64,000 nt of DNA from Candidatus Defluviilinea proxima (GCA_016721115.1 JADKIW010000001.1:1565501-1629500), one strand, 5' to 3'; positions 27,056-35,752 are shown, numbered from the stretch's first letter. Notes: generated by a model from the sequence alone, not told the origin. Translations and numbers: made by a program.

Positions 27056-27799
27056 ATGAAAGTGCTCATAACCCGTCCTCGCGCTCAATCTGAATCTTTT
27101 GGCGAAGCCTTGCGTACCGCTGGCTTTGAGCCAATCTATTTCCCTGTAATTGAGATTCATCCGATTGAAGAGAATGTAGCGCTCGAACGGGCATTGTCCA
27201 AACTGGATCGTTACGAGTGGATTGTGTTTACTTCTGTGAACGCAGTGGATATTGTCGCGTTGAGCGGAGAATTGGCAAAATCAAAGGGAAATGAAGGTGT
27301 GAAAGTCGCTGCGGTTGGACCGAGCACGGCGGACGCGTTGCGAAAATATAATATTGAACCTGATTTTATTCCTGAGGAGTATGTAGCTGAGGCGATATTG
27401 CCCGGACTGGGTGACTTACGTGGCAAGTGGGTTTTACTGCCTCGGGCAGAGATGGCCCGCAAGGAATTGCCCGAAGCGATCTTCCATGCGGGTGGAGTAC
27501 CTCACGAGATCGTTGTATACAAAACGCTTCCCGCTCAACCTGATCTTGATGGGTTGGATGCATTGAAGCAAGGCGTAGATGTTGTTACATTTACCAGTGC
27601 GTCCACTGTGCAGAACTTTAGTGCCATCGTAAAACAGAACGGACTTGACCCGTTACATTTGCCGAATGACCCCGTCTTTGCATGTATTGGTCCCGTTACG
27701 GAGCAAGCCGCAAGAGAAGAAGGCTTCTCGAAACTGGTCATTGCAAATGAGTACACAGCAGATGGACTGATAAAAATTATTGAGAGCTTAAACAGGTAG
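27056..27799 (+). CDS. hemD: Uroporphyrinogen-III synthase
   Basis: A 247-residue bilobal HemD, which cyclises hydroxymethylbilane to uroporphyrinogen III with inversion of ring D. Sequence is weakly conserved in this family, but the start VLITRPRAQSESF, the middle AVGPSTADAL, the second-lobe TFTSASTVQNF and late CIGPVTEQAA are typical. ATG 27056 matches the family N-terminus; an earlier in-frame ATG (27026) would add 10 unlikely residues. First gene of hemD-hemB-hemL, with hemB 17 nt downstream. Confidence 0.9.
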   Translation: MKVLITRPRAQSESFGEALRTAGFEPIYFPVIEIHPIEENVALERALSKLDRYEWIVFTSVNAVDIVALSGELAKSKGNEGVKVAAVGPSTADALRKYNIEPDFIPEEYVAEAILPGLGDLRGKWVLLPRAEMARKELPEAIFHAGGVPHEIVVYKTLPAQPDLDGLDALKQGVDVVTFTSASTVQNFSAIVKQNGLDPLHLPNDPVFACIGPVTEQAAREEGFSKLVIANEYTADGLIKIIESLNR

Positions 27800-27816
27800 A
27801 GATGTCAGGAGAATTT

Positions 27817-28821
27817 ATGAATAGAAAGATCATACAACGCCCGCGCAGGCTTCGCGCCAATCCAGCCATCCGCGCGATGGTGCGTGAGACAGAATTGAAC
27901 GCACGCGATTTTATTTATCCGTTGTTCGTGCGACATGGGACGGGACGAACTGCGATCGGCTCGATGCCGGGTGTGAGTCAACTGTCAGTGGAGGAAAGTG
28001 TTCGGGAAGCTGAAACAGCCGCAAAGGCGGGAGTGAACGCTGTCATCTTGTTTGGGATTCCCAAGGAGAAGGATCCGATCGGGGTTGAGAATTTTTCGGA
28101 AGATGGAATTGTCCAACAGGCGATTCGGGCGATCAAGAAAGAGATACCTGAGATGGTGGTGGTGACGGATGTGTGTTTGTGTGAGTATACCGATCACGGG
28201 CATTGCGGCATTTTGAACACGGGCGAGCATTTTCAGAAAAGCTTGCCTGATGGATATGTGTTGAACGACCCGACGCTGGATGTGTTGGCAAAGGTTGCGG
28301 TTTCACATGCGCAATGTGGCGCGGATATGGTTGCGCCGAGCGGCATGATGGATGGCATGGTGGCGGCGATCCGCGATGGGTTGGATGGCGCGGGGTATGA
28401 GAATTTGCCGATCATGTCTTACGCAGTGAAATATGCTTCGTCGTTTTACGGGCCGTTCCGTGATGCGGCGGAGGGTGTGCCTAAGTTTGGCGATAGAAAG
28501 TCGCACCAGATGGACTCCGCGAATGTGCGTGAAGCGTTGCGTGAGGCCGCGTTGGATGTGGAGGAAGGTGCGGACATGTTGATGGTGAAACCTGCGCTGG
28601 CGTATTTGGATGTGATCCGCGTGGTGAAGGATGCATACCCTGAATTGCCGATGGTTGCTTATAACGTGAGCGGTGAGTATGCGATGATCAAAGCCGCCGC
28701 GGCGAATGGCTGGATCGATGAAGAGAAAGTGGTGATTGAAACATTGACCGCGATGAAACGCGCAGGTGCGGACTTGATCATCACCTATCACGCCCTCGAT
28801 GCGGCAGGATGGTTGAAATGA
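27817..28821 (+). CDS. hemB: Delta-aminolevulinic acid dehydratase (porphobilinogen synthase)
   Basis: A 334-residue HemB that condenses two 5-aminolevulinate molecules to porphobilinogen. Seen are FIYPLFVRHG, the zinc-binding cysteine motif DVCLCEYTDHGHCG, APSGMMDG, the substrate-binding AVKYASSFYGPFRDA (Schiff-base lysine region), MVKPALAYLDV and the C-terminal TYHA. The three cysteines indicate the Zn-dependent type. ATG 27817 follows AGGAG by 6 nt. Its TGA overlaps the hemL ATG. Confidence 0.97.
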   Translation: MNRKIIQRPRRLRANPAIRAMVRETELNARDFIYPLFVRHGTGRTAIGSMPGVSQLSVEESVREAETAAKAGVNAVILFGIPKEKDPIGVENFSEDGIVQQAIRAIKKEIPEMVVVTDVCLCEYTDHGHCGILNTGEHFQKSLPDGYVLNDPTLDVLAKVAVSHAQCGADMVAPSGMMDGMVAAIRDGLDGAGYENLPIMSYAVKYASSFYGPFRDAAEGVPKFGDRKSHQMDSANVREALREAALDVEEGADMLMVKPALAYLDVIRVVKDAYPELPMVAYNVSGEYAMIKAAAANGWIDEEKVVIETLTAMKRAGADLIITYHALDAAGWLK

Positions 28822-30107
28822 ATATCGAAAAATCCATTGCTCTCTTTCGAGAAGCGCAAACTCTTTTACCCGGCGGCGTGGATTCGCCAGTACGCGCCTT
28901 TCGTGCTGTGGGCGGACAGCCCATCTTTATCAAACGCGGTGATGGCCCATATCTTTATGATGTGGATGGCAACTGTTATATCGATTATGTCCTTTCGTGG
29001 GGGCCGCTCATCACGGGTCACGCGCATCCCAATATTGTGAAAGCCATTCAAGATGCGGCTGTCAAAGGGACATCATATGGCGCGCCGAGTCCGTTGGAGT
29101 TGGAGCTGGCCAAATGTGTAATGGATTTCCTGCCCAACATCGAGATGATCCGTTTTGTTAATTCGGGAACAGAAGCAACCATGTCCGCGTTGCGGTTGGC
29201 GCGCGCGTATACCAAAAGGGATAAGATCATCAAGTTCGATGGTTGTTATCACGGTCATGCGGACTTGTTGTTGGTGCAAGCAGGTTCAGGCGTTGCGACG
29301 CTTGGTTTGCCTGATTCGCCGGGTGTCCCTGCGAACACAGTGATGGACACGCTGGTGGCAGATTTCAACAACTTGGAATCAGTGGAAGCGTTGTATAAAA
29401 AATATCCTGACCAGATCGCGGCGATCATCGTTGAACCTGTTGCTGGCAATATGGGCGTCATCCCGCCTCAAGCTGGATTCTTGGAAGGTTTGCGCAGTAT
29501 CACCGAACGTGAAGGTAGTCTGCTGATCTTCGATGAAGTGATGACTGGTTTCCGCGTTCACAAAGGTGGCGCACAGACTCTTTACAATATCAAACCCGAT
29601 CTGACCACGCTGGGCAAGGTCATCGGTGGGGGACTCCCTGTCGGTGCGTATGGCGGGAAGAAAGAAATTATGCAGATGGTCGCGCCCGCTGGCCCGATGT
29701 ATCAAGCGGGGACTCTGGCGGGCAATCCGCTTGCGATGAGCGCGGGTATCGCGGCGTTGGATCTGATCAAGGAAGATGAAGTCTGGTCGAAACTGGAGCA
29801 GGCGGCGGGTCGGTTGGAGGCGGGTGTTTTGTCCGCGGCGCAGAAAGCAGGGATTCCCATCCAACAGACACGGGTCGGTACGATGTTCACAACGTTCTTT
29901 AGCGAAACAAAGCCCGTGGATTGGAACACCGTCAAAGTGGCGGATAAAGTGCGATTCGGAAAATTCTTCCAGAAGATGTTGGAGAACGGCGTTTATCTTG
30001 CGCCGTCACAATTCGAGGCGGGGTTCATTTCGACTGCGCACACAGAGGAAGTGATCGACGCCACCACCGCGGCGGTTGAATCATCGTTAAAAGCTTTAAC
30101 AGCCTGA
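28818..30107 (+). CDS. hemL: Glutamate-1-semialdehyde 2,1-aminomutase
   Basis: A 429-residue PLP enzyme of class III aminotransferases that makes 5-aminolevulinate by the C5 pathway. Visible are LLPGGVDSPVRAF, FVNSGTEATMSALRLAR, FDGCYHGHAD, LIFDEVMTGFRV and the PLP-lysine segment TLGKVIGGGLPVGAYGG. It starts at ATG 28818, overlapping the hemB stop, so the genes are coupled. hemA and hemC are not in this window. It is more like true HemL than the class III aminotransferase at 43919-45364. Confidence 0.96.
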   Translation: MNIEKSIALFREAQTLLPGGVDSPVRAFRAVGGQPIFIKRGDGPYLYDVDGNCYIDYVLSWGPLITGHAHPNIVKAIQDAAVKGTSYGAPSPLELELAKCVMDFLPNIEMIRFVNSGTEATMSALRLARAYTKRDKIIKFDGCYHGHADLLLVQAGSGVATLGLPDSPGVPANTVMDTLVADFNNLESVEALYKKYPDQIAAIIVEPVAGNMGVIPPQAGFLEGLRSITEREGSLLIFDEVMTGFRVHKGGAQTLYNIKPDLTTLGKVIGGGLPVGAYGGKKEIMQMVAPAGPMYQAGTLAGNPLAMSAGIAALDLIKEDEVWSKLEQAAGRLEAGVLSAAQKAGIPIQQTRVGTMFTTFFSETKPVDWNTVKVADKVRFGKFFQKMLENGVYLAPSQFEAGFISTAHTEEVIDATTAAVESSLKALTA

Positions 30108-30132
30108 TGTAGGTGACGCCTATCCAATCAAT

Positions 30133-30900
30133 TTATGATGAGCTCAAACTCTCTTCCGTTGATGTTGGTACTTCTGTGTTTGTGGGTAATGGTGTAGATG
30201 TCTCTGTTGCCTGAGGGATTGAAGTGGATGTAGATGTGGCTTCCTCTGTTAGCGTTGCTGTAGGTGTTACAGTGGATGCGCTATCGGAGACAACGATCAT
30301 CACATAGACCGATTGCCCAAAGATATTGCCATCTTCATCCGCCATTCTCCAATAGCCTACGTAGGTGCCGTTGGTTGTAGGTGCAGTGAGTGAAACAGAA
30401 ATATCGCCGCTTGCACCCACAAGAACATCTTGATCGATCTCAGTTGTTTCGCCATCCATATCTGTGCCACTGGAAAAAACGATCAAATAATCTTCATTCC
30501 AGTCACAAGTTCCTGTGTTTTGGAACTCCCATGTTTTTGTAAACGATTCGCCGGGGGCAAAGACTGTTCCATCTGCGACGGATACATCGCTTAGGAAAGC
30601 CGCATCGTTGCACCCGTTTGCGGTGGAATTGGATACAGTATAGGAGTACGAAGTCGTGCTTTGTACGGTTGGACTGGCAATCGCAAACGTAGGAGGCGCA
30701 TTGAGTGTGATAGCGATTGTCGGAAATGCTGTAGCCGTTGCCGGTAACGTGCTTGTTGGTGCGCCGATCGTCATTGCGGCTTGGGTATAGGCTGATGAAA
30801 GGGTATCTTCTTCGCTTTGCGTGGAAACAGCATTACCGGCGCATGCAGATAGGGAGACGATAAGAAAGGTAAGTGCGAGTAGTTTGGAAACAGTTTTCAT
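30133..30900 (-). CDS. Lipoprotein with NBR1-type Ig-like domain
   Basis: A 255-residue secreted lipoprotein: lipobox LSAC with Cys20, a Thr/Ser/Ala-rich linker, then an Ig-like domain of the kind found in NBR1 (about residues 95-205) with the characteristic FTKTWEFQNTGTCDWNEDY start, YVGYWRMADEDGNIFGQ middle and VYVMIVV end. The C-terminal 50 residues are a low-complexity Thr/Ser/Pro tail. Such domains are common in Chloroflexota surface proteins; binding partners are unknown. It follows the lipoprotein-DUF4405 operon after a hairpin, so it may be partly read-through. Confidence 0.85.
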   Translation of the reverse strand: MKTVSKLLALTFLIVSLSACAGNAVSTQSEEDTLSSAYTQAAMTIGAPTSTLPATATAFPTIAITLNAPPTFAIASPTVQSTTSYSYTVSNSTANGCNDAAFLSDVSVADGTVFAPGESFTKTWEFQNTGTCDWNEDYLIVFSSGTDMDGETTEIDQDVLVGASGDISVSLTAPTTNGTYVGYWRMADEDGNIFGQSVYVMIVVSDSASTVTPTATLTEEATSTSTSIPQATETSTPLPTNTEVPTSTEESLSSS

Positions 30901-30914
30901 AAGATTTTTTGAAA

Positions 30915-30954
30915 CGGTTGGATGGCTGAAAACTTGTGCTCAACCATCCAACCG
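30915..30954 (-). terminator. Terminator of the DUF4405-lipoprotein operon
   Basis: CGGTTGGATGG (30915-30925) and CCATCCAACCG (30944-30954) form an 11-bp stem with an 18-nt loop. On the minus strand it is followed by TTTC and then an A run, so the T tract is short. It sits between the gene ending at 30966 and the one starting at 30900. Confidence 0.5.
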
Positions 30955-30965
30955 TGAATAGTGGG

Positions 30966-31589
30966 TCAGGCCTGTATCTTTTGTTCAAGAGATTCGATCA
31001 GCGCTTGTACCAAAGCAGATGGTGCACTCATCTGGGCCTGGTCTGAACCTGTTTGCGCGTTTTGACTTTGTCCTGCACCTGTATTCGGTGCATCTCCACC
31101 TCCAGCATCCGATGGCATTCCACCGCTCATGTCAGGTGGTGCGCCGCCTCCACCATCGGGTGGACCGCCCGCAGGCATACCGCCTCCACTACTGGGGACT
31201 GTGACACTGGAGTCGCTTTGTGAAGTACTGGCGATATTCGTTGTCTGCATGGTTGTGAAGACATCCTGCTGTGTCAATTGCATGTCAGTGATCGCCTGTA
31301 TCTGTTCGGATGTCATGGTCTCCTGGATCTGTTCGACCAATGCATCGATCTCTTCCTGCGCGGCTGTGTCACTGTTGGTGAGTTCATCATAGACTTGCCA
31401 CATTGGCAGTAACTCATTTGCCTGTTCAACTGTGATGCCATATGAAGTGTCTTCAAGCTTGAGAGAACCCAATACAAGTTGCGTTTCGCTCAATGCCCCG
31501 GTACTCGCCTGCGCGGTGCTTGATGATGGACTGCAAGCCGTCAGTGCAACTGCGAAGACCATTAGGATTGATAAGAGAATTTTTTTCAT
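30966..31589 (-). CDS. Lipoprotein with MTxxQ helices and Gly/Pro-rich tail
   Basis: A 207-residue lipoprotein (lipobox ALTAC, Cys19). A helical part at about residues 35-118 contains QLVLGSLKLEDTSYGITVEQANELL and IDALVEQIQETMTSEQIQAI. The ITVEQ and MTSEQ elements recall the LTxxQ repeats of Spy/CpxP periplasmic proteins. Residues about 133-180 are Gly/Pro/Asp/Met-rich low complexity, then a C-terminal helix follows. It is clearly paralogous to the lipoprotein at 32691-33467. The ribosome-binding site AAAGGAAA precedes the ATG, and it lies 8 nt after the preceding small membrane protein gene. Function is unknown. Confidence 0.85.
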   Translation of the reverse strand: MKKILLSILMVFAVALTACSPSSSTAQASTGALSETQLVLGSLKLEDTSYGITVEQANELLPMWQVYDELTNSDTAAQEEIDALVEQIQETMTSEQIQAITDMQLTQQDVFTTMQTTNIASTSQSDSSVTVPSSGGGMPAGGPPDGGGGAPPDMSGGMPSDAGGGDAPNTGAGQSQNAQTGSDQAQMSAPSALVQALIESLEQKIQA

Positions 31590-31597
31590 GGTTTCCT

Positions 31598-31927
31598 TTA
31601 CTGTTGTTTGGTCGCGATCAGCTTTGATGCGTTGAATGAGCCGAAAACTTTTTGTGCAAACAGCACAACCAACGTGATGCCCGTCAACTTTGCGAGTGTT
31701 ACCAGTACACCACTCAGCCCGCGTGTTAAGGATGCCCCGTCCTCACCACCCTCATGTCCACCCATCGGCGGCATGGATTGACTTCCTGTATTTGTCATGG
31801 ATGGTTGCGGACCAAGATCCGCTTCGTTCCCGGATGTGAGGCTGGTACTTCCCGCCAGAGCGTAGATGCCACTGGAAACGATTCCTGCCACTAACAGGAT
31901 GACGATGATTCTTGAAATGATCTTCAT
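31598..31927 (-). CDS. Small membrane protein of the DUF4405 operon
   Basis: A 109-residue protein with two hydrophobic segments (about 7-27 and 72-94) separated by a polar external region rich in Met, Gly, Glu and Pro, including PPMGGHEGGEDG. The first segment may be an uncleaved signal anchor. AAGGA precedes the ATG. It lies between the DUF4405 gene (70 nt away) and the MTxxQ lipoprotein (8 nt away), so it belongs to one operon. No family was recognised. The His/Met/acidic loop could bind a metal, but this is speculation. Confidence 0.7.
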   Translation of the reverse strand: MKIISRIIVILLVAGIVSSGIYALAGSTSLTSGNEADLGPQPSMTNTGSQSMPPMGGHEGGEDGASLTRGLSGVLVTLAKLTGITLVVLFAQKVFGSFNASKLIATKQQ

Positions 31928-31997
31928 GAGATATGTCCTTGTTGATATGTATTGGTGGGGCAGGCTCGTATTGAGAGACAGCCTGCCCCTTTTGCTC

Positions 31998-32516
31998 TTA
32001 GTTTCTTTTCTCTACCCGTACCGCTTGAGGGACCAATGGCTCGTGCGCAACACGTCTCTGGAACAATCCGCGGATCGGGTTCACGATGTAACGGCCAATG
32101 TTGGTTGTGATCCACTTCAAATGCAAGGCAAAGTGAATTCCGAACAGAATAACTGATGCGTCCGACATGAGTGTATGGATGGACTTCCAGCCACGGCTGA
32201 CATCCAGTTGGATCCCTAATGTGGTCATCACACTTTTTGAGATCAGGAGACCTGTGAAGAGTGATCCGGTCATGGCGATGAAGAACAGCGTGTTCACCAC
32301 AAAATTCAGGCGGGATTGGTGCCAGAACTTCTTGAAGAATTCTTTCCCGACGTTGATGATCCACTCCCAGTTGAGAAGCAGGTGGGTGATGACTGTCCCA
32401 GCCATCGCGATGCCCAGCCATTCGTGAATGGTGTTGCCTGTCAGGTGCGGATTCGCGATTGCCAAAAAGGCGGCGAACATACTGAGATCGAGAACAAGTT
32501 TGGTTTTTGTAGACAT
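31998..32516 (-). CDS. DUF4405 integral membrane protein, cytochrome b-like
   Basis: A 172-residue four-helix membrane protein. Two histidine pairs stand out: His31/His45 (HEWLGIAMAGTVITH) and His114/His128 (HTLMSDASVILFGIH). Each pair is spaced HX13H, as in di-haem b-type cytochromes, so bis-histidine haem binding is a reasonable inference. The pattern fits the DUF4405 family. AAGGAA lies before the ATG. It is first in a minus-strand operon whose promoter carries the 11-bp-phased heptamer repeats described at 32565-32624. It could pass electrons across the membrane, but no partner reductase is visible. Confidence 0.8.
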   Translation of the reverse strand: MSTKTKLVLDLSMFAAFLAIANPHLTGNTIHEWLGIAMAGTVITHLLLNWEWIINVGKEFFKKFWHQSRLNFVVNTLFFIAMTGSLFTGLLISKSVMTTLGIQLDVSRGWKSIHTLMSDASVILFGIHFALHLKWITTNIGRYIVNPIRGLFQRRVAHEPLVPQAVRVEKRN

Positions 32517-32564
32517 GATTTTGTATTCCTTTGAATGATTGCTGAATTTGAGCTTACAAAGACA

Positions 32565-32624
32565 ATTCTAGGATCTGCCGCTGTGAGAAAACCAAGAGAA
32601 GACTGTGAAAAGACTGTGAAACTG
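32565..32624 (-). promoter_or_regulatory. PhoB-type operator/promoter of the DUF4405 operon
   Basis: Four 11-bp units read on the plus strand: CTGTGAGAAAA (32581), CCAAGAGAAGA (32592), CTGTGAAAAGA (32603) and CTGTGAAACTG (32614). Reading toward the gene, the last heptamer (CTCACAG) is followed by exactly 10 nt and then TAGAAT (32570-32565) as a -10 hexamer. No -35 is needed in this architecture. The gene starts 49 nt further on. Confidence 0.75.
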
Positions 32625-32631
32625 GAATACA

Positions 32632-32667
32632 AAAAACGGTTCCTGAAGAAATTCAGGAACCGTTTTT
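32632..32667 (-). terminator. Strong terminator of the GT39-lipoprotein operon
   Basis: A perfect 16-bp stem: AAAAACGGTTCCTGAA (32632-32647) with TTCAGGAACCGTTTTT (32652-32667) and a GAAA tetraloop. The A and T ends let it work in both directions. It follows the stop of the minus-strand lipoprotein gene at 32691. Confidence 0.88.
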
Positions 32668-32690
32668 GAGAAATACCTTCTTCTTTGATG

Positions 32691-33467
32691 TTATTTTGCC
32701 TGTAGGAGCTTAATGATGCTATCCAACAAGGGTGGCGGGATCATGCTCATATCTGTATTCGCCTTTGGTGCGGCACTTGTTTGCCCTACACCGGGTGTCT
32801 GCCCGCTAGGGTCACCTGCAGGAGGTGTGCCTAATGCCATACCATTTTGAGGCGGATTCCCTCCATTTCCTGGCCCTGCTCCATTAGTAGGTTGCGACTG
32901 ACCTGCGTTTGACATTTGCGCCTGCACAAGAGTCATCGCAGTTTCCTTTGTAATTTGCATACCAGAGATGGCGTTGAGCTGGTCTACCGTCATCACAGCT
33001 TGGATCTGAACAACTAAAGCATCAATCTGTGTTTGTACTTCAGCGTTAATCTCTGGAGTGGATGGCGCTATCACTGTTTGACCTTGCGCTGGCTGGTTTC
33101 GTTGTGGTTGAACACTTTGGGAGAGTGCCTGTATATTGTTCCATAAAAGTAGTAATACGCTGGCTTGTTCTTTGGTGATAGCCTGTTCTGTTCCTTCCAA
33201 TTGAATGGTTCCCAGAAGTAATTGAAGCTCAACCGAAACCGAGCTTTCATAGTCTGTATTCAATGTGACCATCATAGCCGCTGTAGTGGGTACTGGTGTG
33301 ACTGTTGTAACTGGCGTCAAGGCAGTGGCTGTATTGTTGGTGTTGACGATGTCTGCCACAAGAGTCGCTTGTGCAGATGCAGCGTCCTGTGTCGCTAGCG
33401 GTGTACCTGAACAACCTGCAAGAAATAGCACCAGAAGGAGTAAGATGATGATAGATGTTTTATCCAT
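32691..33467 (-). CDS. Lipoprotein with MTxxQ helices, partner of the GT39 gene
   Basis: A 258-residue lipoprotein (lipobox FLAGC, Cys19), paralogous to the protein at 30966-31589. Shared parts are ELQLLLGTIQLEGTEQAITKEQ, IDALVVQIQAVMTVDQLNAI and a C-terminal helix (PPLLDSIIKLL). An Asn/Gly/Pro/Gln-rich segment (about 190-235) separates the helical core from that end. A Thr/Val/Pro linker follows the lipid anchor. ATG 33467 is chosen by signal-peptide fit; the frame is open to 33509, before the peptide. It lies 32 nt after the GT39 gene and so shares its promoter. Function is unknown; a Spy/CpxP-like role is inference. Confidence 0.85.
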   Translation of the reverse strand: MDKTSIIILLLLVLFLAGCSGTPLATQDAASAQATLVADIVNTNNTATALTPVTTVTPVPTTAAMMVTLNTDYESSVSVELQLLLGTIQLEGTEQAITKEQASVLLLLWNNIQALSQSVQPQRNQPAQGQTVIAPSTPEINAEVQTQIDALVVQIQAVMTVDQLNAISGMQITKETAMTLVQAQMSNAGQSQPTNGAGPGNGGNPPQNGMALGTPPAGDPSGQTPGVGQTSAAPKANTDMSMIPPPLLDSIIKLLQAK

Positions 33468-33499
33468 ATTGTTTTCCGTGACGTGTTGAGATTTGATCA

Positions 33500-35629
33500 T
33501 TAGCCACAATCATATAGCGTGACTTGCATATTCCCGCCGGGGCCGAAGCTATTGTTTTGGCGGTTATTTTGATTGTCGATACCAGTGCCTGTTCCATCTG
33601 GTGCGCCGGAGTTGCGAGTGGTGGTTTCAAAGCCTTGAACCGCCTTACACGTGGATGTGACCCAGTTTGAAATATTGCTATTGCCGCCATTTGGACCACC
33701 GCCTCCACCTCCCCAATAAATGTAGCGCAGTTCGCCGTTACTCACCATTTGAGATAGATCGTCCGTACTTACAACGGAATCCTGGCCACTAAACCCACCG
33801 AGATATAGAACTGGCCTTCCCGTTGCAAGGATATAGTCGGAGCCCTGCATGGAACTGGGAACGGCCATGAGATATTTCATGCCTTGTGTATTGGATTCGA
33901 GATAACTCAATAAGGTTTCGTTGACCTGCGTGCCTCCACGATTGGCAGGGCCAGATGATCCTCCACTGTAGGCGGCAGGCAAGGATTGGTTCGCGCTGGT
34001 GTTCAAGTTAGTCAATGCTGACCATGCTGTAGGTGTGACTAACATGGCAATGACGAGTAATGCAAATCCCAATTTCATAACGAGACTTGGAGTACGGTCG
34101 ATCATTGAAATACTCAAAACGATCAACCCAACGCCGAAGATGGCAATGGCAACATACAACCACCAGAGTTCATTCGTGAAGGATTGTGCCGTCCAAAATT
34201 GGAAGGCCAGTGTACCTGCAATGGCAGCTGCGCTTAAGCCAATGGCAAGCCAAAAACGCCTTTCACGTAACCGCCACAACTCTGTTACGCCAATGCCGAC
34301 TAACGCCGCCAACGGTGCGGCCATCATGGAGAGATAATACTCGTGGAAGAAGCCCGCCACGCTGAAGAAGATACCTGTTGTTACCAGCCAGCCACCCCAA
34401 AGGATGAGTGCCTGATGTTTTGATTCCACAGGCCAGTGCCAGCGAAAGCCCAGCAACAATACAAGCATGGATATGATCCCAAATGGCAACAGCCAACTAG
34501 TCTCTTTACTCAACGGCACTGAGAATAAACGTAACGCACCGGCCTGCCCGATGTTGAATCCGCCACCCCCACCGCCGGGGCCACCTCGACCTTGTCCATC
34601 ATTGGGTATGCCTTGAGGCGGATTGCCTTGGGGGAATCCATTCCCAGCTTGGGGAGGGCGCATTGGGGTGAAGCCGTTCCCGGTTCCGTTTGAAGCGGGC
34701 GGATTAAAAGCCCCGTTCGGCGTCTGACCTTGAGTTGGTCCACCTTGATTGGTATTTCTATTACTCTGTCCATCTCTGCCCATCATCCCCAATAGACGGT
34801 TGACGCCGTTGTATCCAAAGATCAAACTCATCTCGGTGTTGTTGCTACTGCTTCCCACATATGGGCGTTGACTTGCCGGGGTCAGATCTACGGCAATCGC
34901 CCATGAAAATGAGACAACCGCCAACAGAATTGTGGCAAGTGCCAGATTGCGAACCTTGATCCAGAACTTTTCTGGTGAGCCCAGAAGATACACTGCATAA
35001 AAAGCAGGCAATGGCAAATAAGCTTCAAGCATTTTGATATTGAAGCCCAAACCCACCAGCGTTGCGCCCAGTAATAGGAACTTTAATTTGCGTGTTTCAG
35101 TGGCTTTTATAAATGCCAAGGTTGCCAACAGAAGCGTGAAGATGAGCGTGCTATCCATGGTGTTGTTGCGATCTGTAGCGATGACCACGGGGGTAACCGC
35201 CAATGCAAATGCCGCAACCAATCCTGCCGTTGTGCCGAAGGAACGTTTCACCAAATGATAAAGAACGATAACAGAGAATATGCCTGCTAGAATCTGCGGT
35301 AAGACCACGCTAAACCCACTCACGCCAAGGAAGTAAGCCGAGATTGCCTGCAACCACAAACCTAATGGAGGCTTATCTACACTCACGGCTCCACCAGGTT
35401 CAGCGGCTACAAAGAAAAAGTTGTGCCACGATTGAAGCATACTCGTCACGGCGGCCGTATAGTAATGGTTCGCATACCCGATCGCATCCAAATTGGCGAA
35501 GCGCAGAACGGCGGCAAGGATAACGATCAAAGTGATGCCGATCCATCCCAGGGTCTGTTCACGGGATACTGAGTGCGCATCCGTGGTTGCTATAGAGGGA
35601 TTCCATAGTCGTTTAAAAGGCAATCTCAT
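33500..35629 (-). CDS. GT39/ArnT-like membrane glycosyltransferase (YkcB type)
   Basis: A 709-residue integral membrane protein of the dolichyl-phosphate-mannose-protein mannosyltransferase superfamily. After helix 1 (about 25-42) comes DAIGYANHYYTAAV with the external acidic/aromatic motif of these enzymes, then SVDKPPLGLWLQA, many membrane helices, and a C-terminal soluble domain of YkcA/B type containing DYILATGRPVLYLGGFSGQD. A large Asn/Gly/Pro/Gln-rich insertion (about 295-370) lies in an external loop. ATG 35629 (GGAG upstream) is chosen; the frame is open for 57 more codons, but that part overlaps the operator. Donor probably a polyprenyl-phosphate sugar; acceptor unknown. Confidence 0.87.
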   Translation of the reverse strand: MRLPFKRLWNPSIATTDAHSVSREQTLGWIGITLIVILAAVLRFANLDAIGYANHYYTAAVTSMLQSWHNFFFVAAEPGGAVSVDKPPLGLWLQAISAYFLGVSGFSVVLPQILAGIFSVIVLYHLVKRSFGTTAGLVAAFALAVTPVVIATDRNNTMDSTLIFTLLLATLAFIKATETRKLKFLLLGATLVGLGFNIKMLEAYLPLPAFYAVYLLGSPEKFWIKVRNLALATILLAVVSFSWAIAVDLTPASQRPYVGSSSNNTEMSLIFGYNGVNRLLGMMGRDGQSNRNTNQGGPTQGQTPNGAFNPPASNGTGNGFTPMRPPQAGNGFPQGNPPQGIPNDGQGRGGPGGGGGGFNIGQAGALRLFSVPLSKETSWLLPFGIISMLVLLLGFRWHWPVESKHQALILWGGWLVTTGIFFSVAGFFHEYYLSMMAAPLAALVGIGVTELWRLRERRFWLAIGLSAAAIAGTLAFQFWTAQSFTNELWWLYVAIAIFGVGLIVLSISMIDRTPSLVMKLGFALLVIAMLVTPTAWSALTNLNTSANQSLPAAYSGGSSGPANRGGTQVNETLLSYLESNTQGMKYLMAVPSSMQGSDYILATGRPVLYLGGFSGQDSVVSTDDLSQMVSNGELRYIYWGGGGGGPNGGNSNISNWVTSTCKAVQGFETTTRNSGAPDGTGTGIDNQNNRQNNSFGPGGNMQVTLYDCG

Positions 35630-35692
35630 GTTGAACTCCAATTTTAAAAATATAGACCCAGTAACCCAAACTTTGTCTGGCTTTACGTTCAT

Positions 35693-35752
35693 AGTGTACA
35701 AATTCAACCTGTGAGTTCCCCATGAGAAACCTGTGAAAATGCTGTGAAAATA
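35693..35752 (-). promoter_or_regulatory. PhoB-type operator/promoter of the GT39 operon
   Basis: Four 11-bp units on the plus strand: CTGTGAGTTCC (35709), CCATGAGAAAC (35720), CTGTGAAAATG (35731) and CTGTGAAAATA (35742). The order and divergence of units match the site at 32581-32624. Toward the gene, CTCACAG is followed by exactly 10 nt and then TACACT (35698-35693). The gene starts 64 nt downstream of the hexamer. Confidence 0.78.

Noticed and set aside
28303..28791. 162-aa His/Arg-rich open frame antisense to hemB
   Set aside because: Composition results from reading GC-rich hemB backwards; no independent coding evidence.
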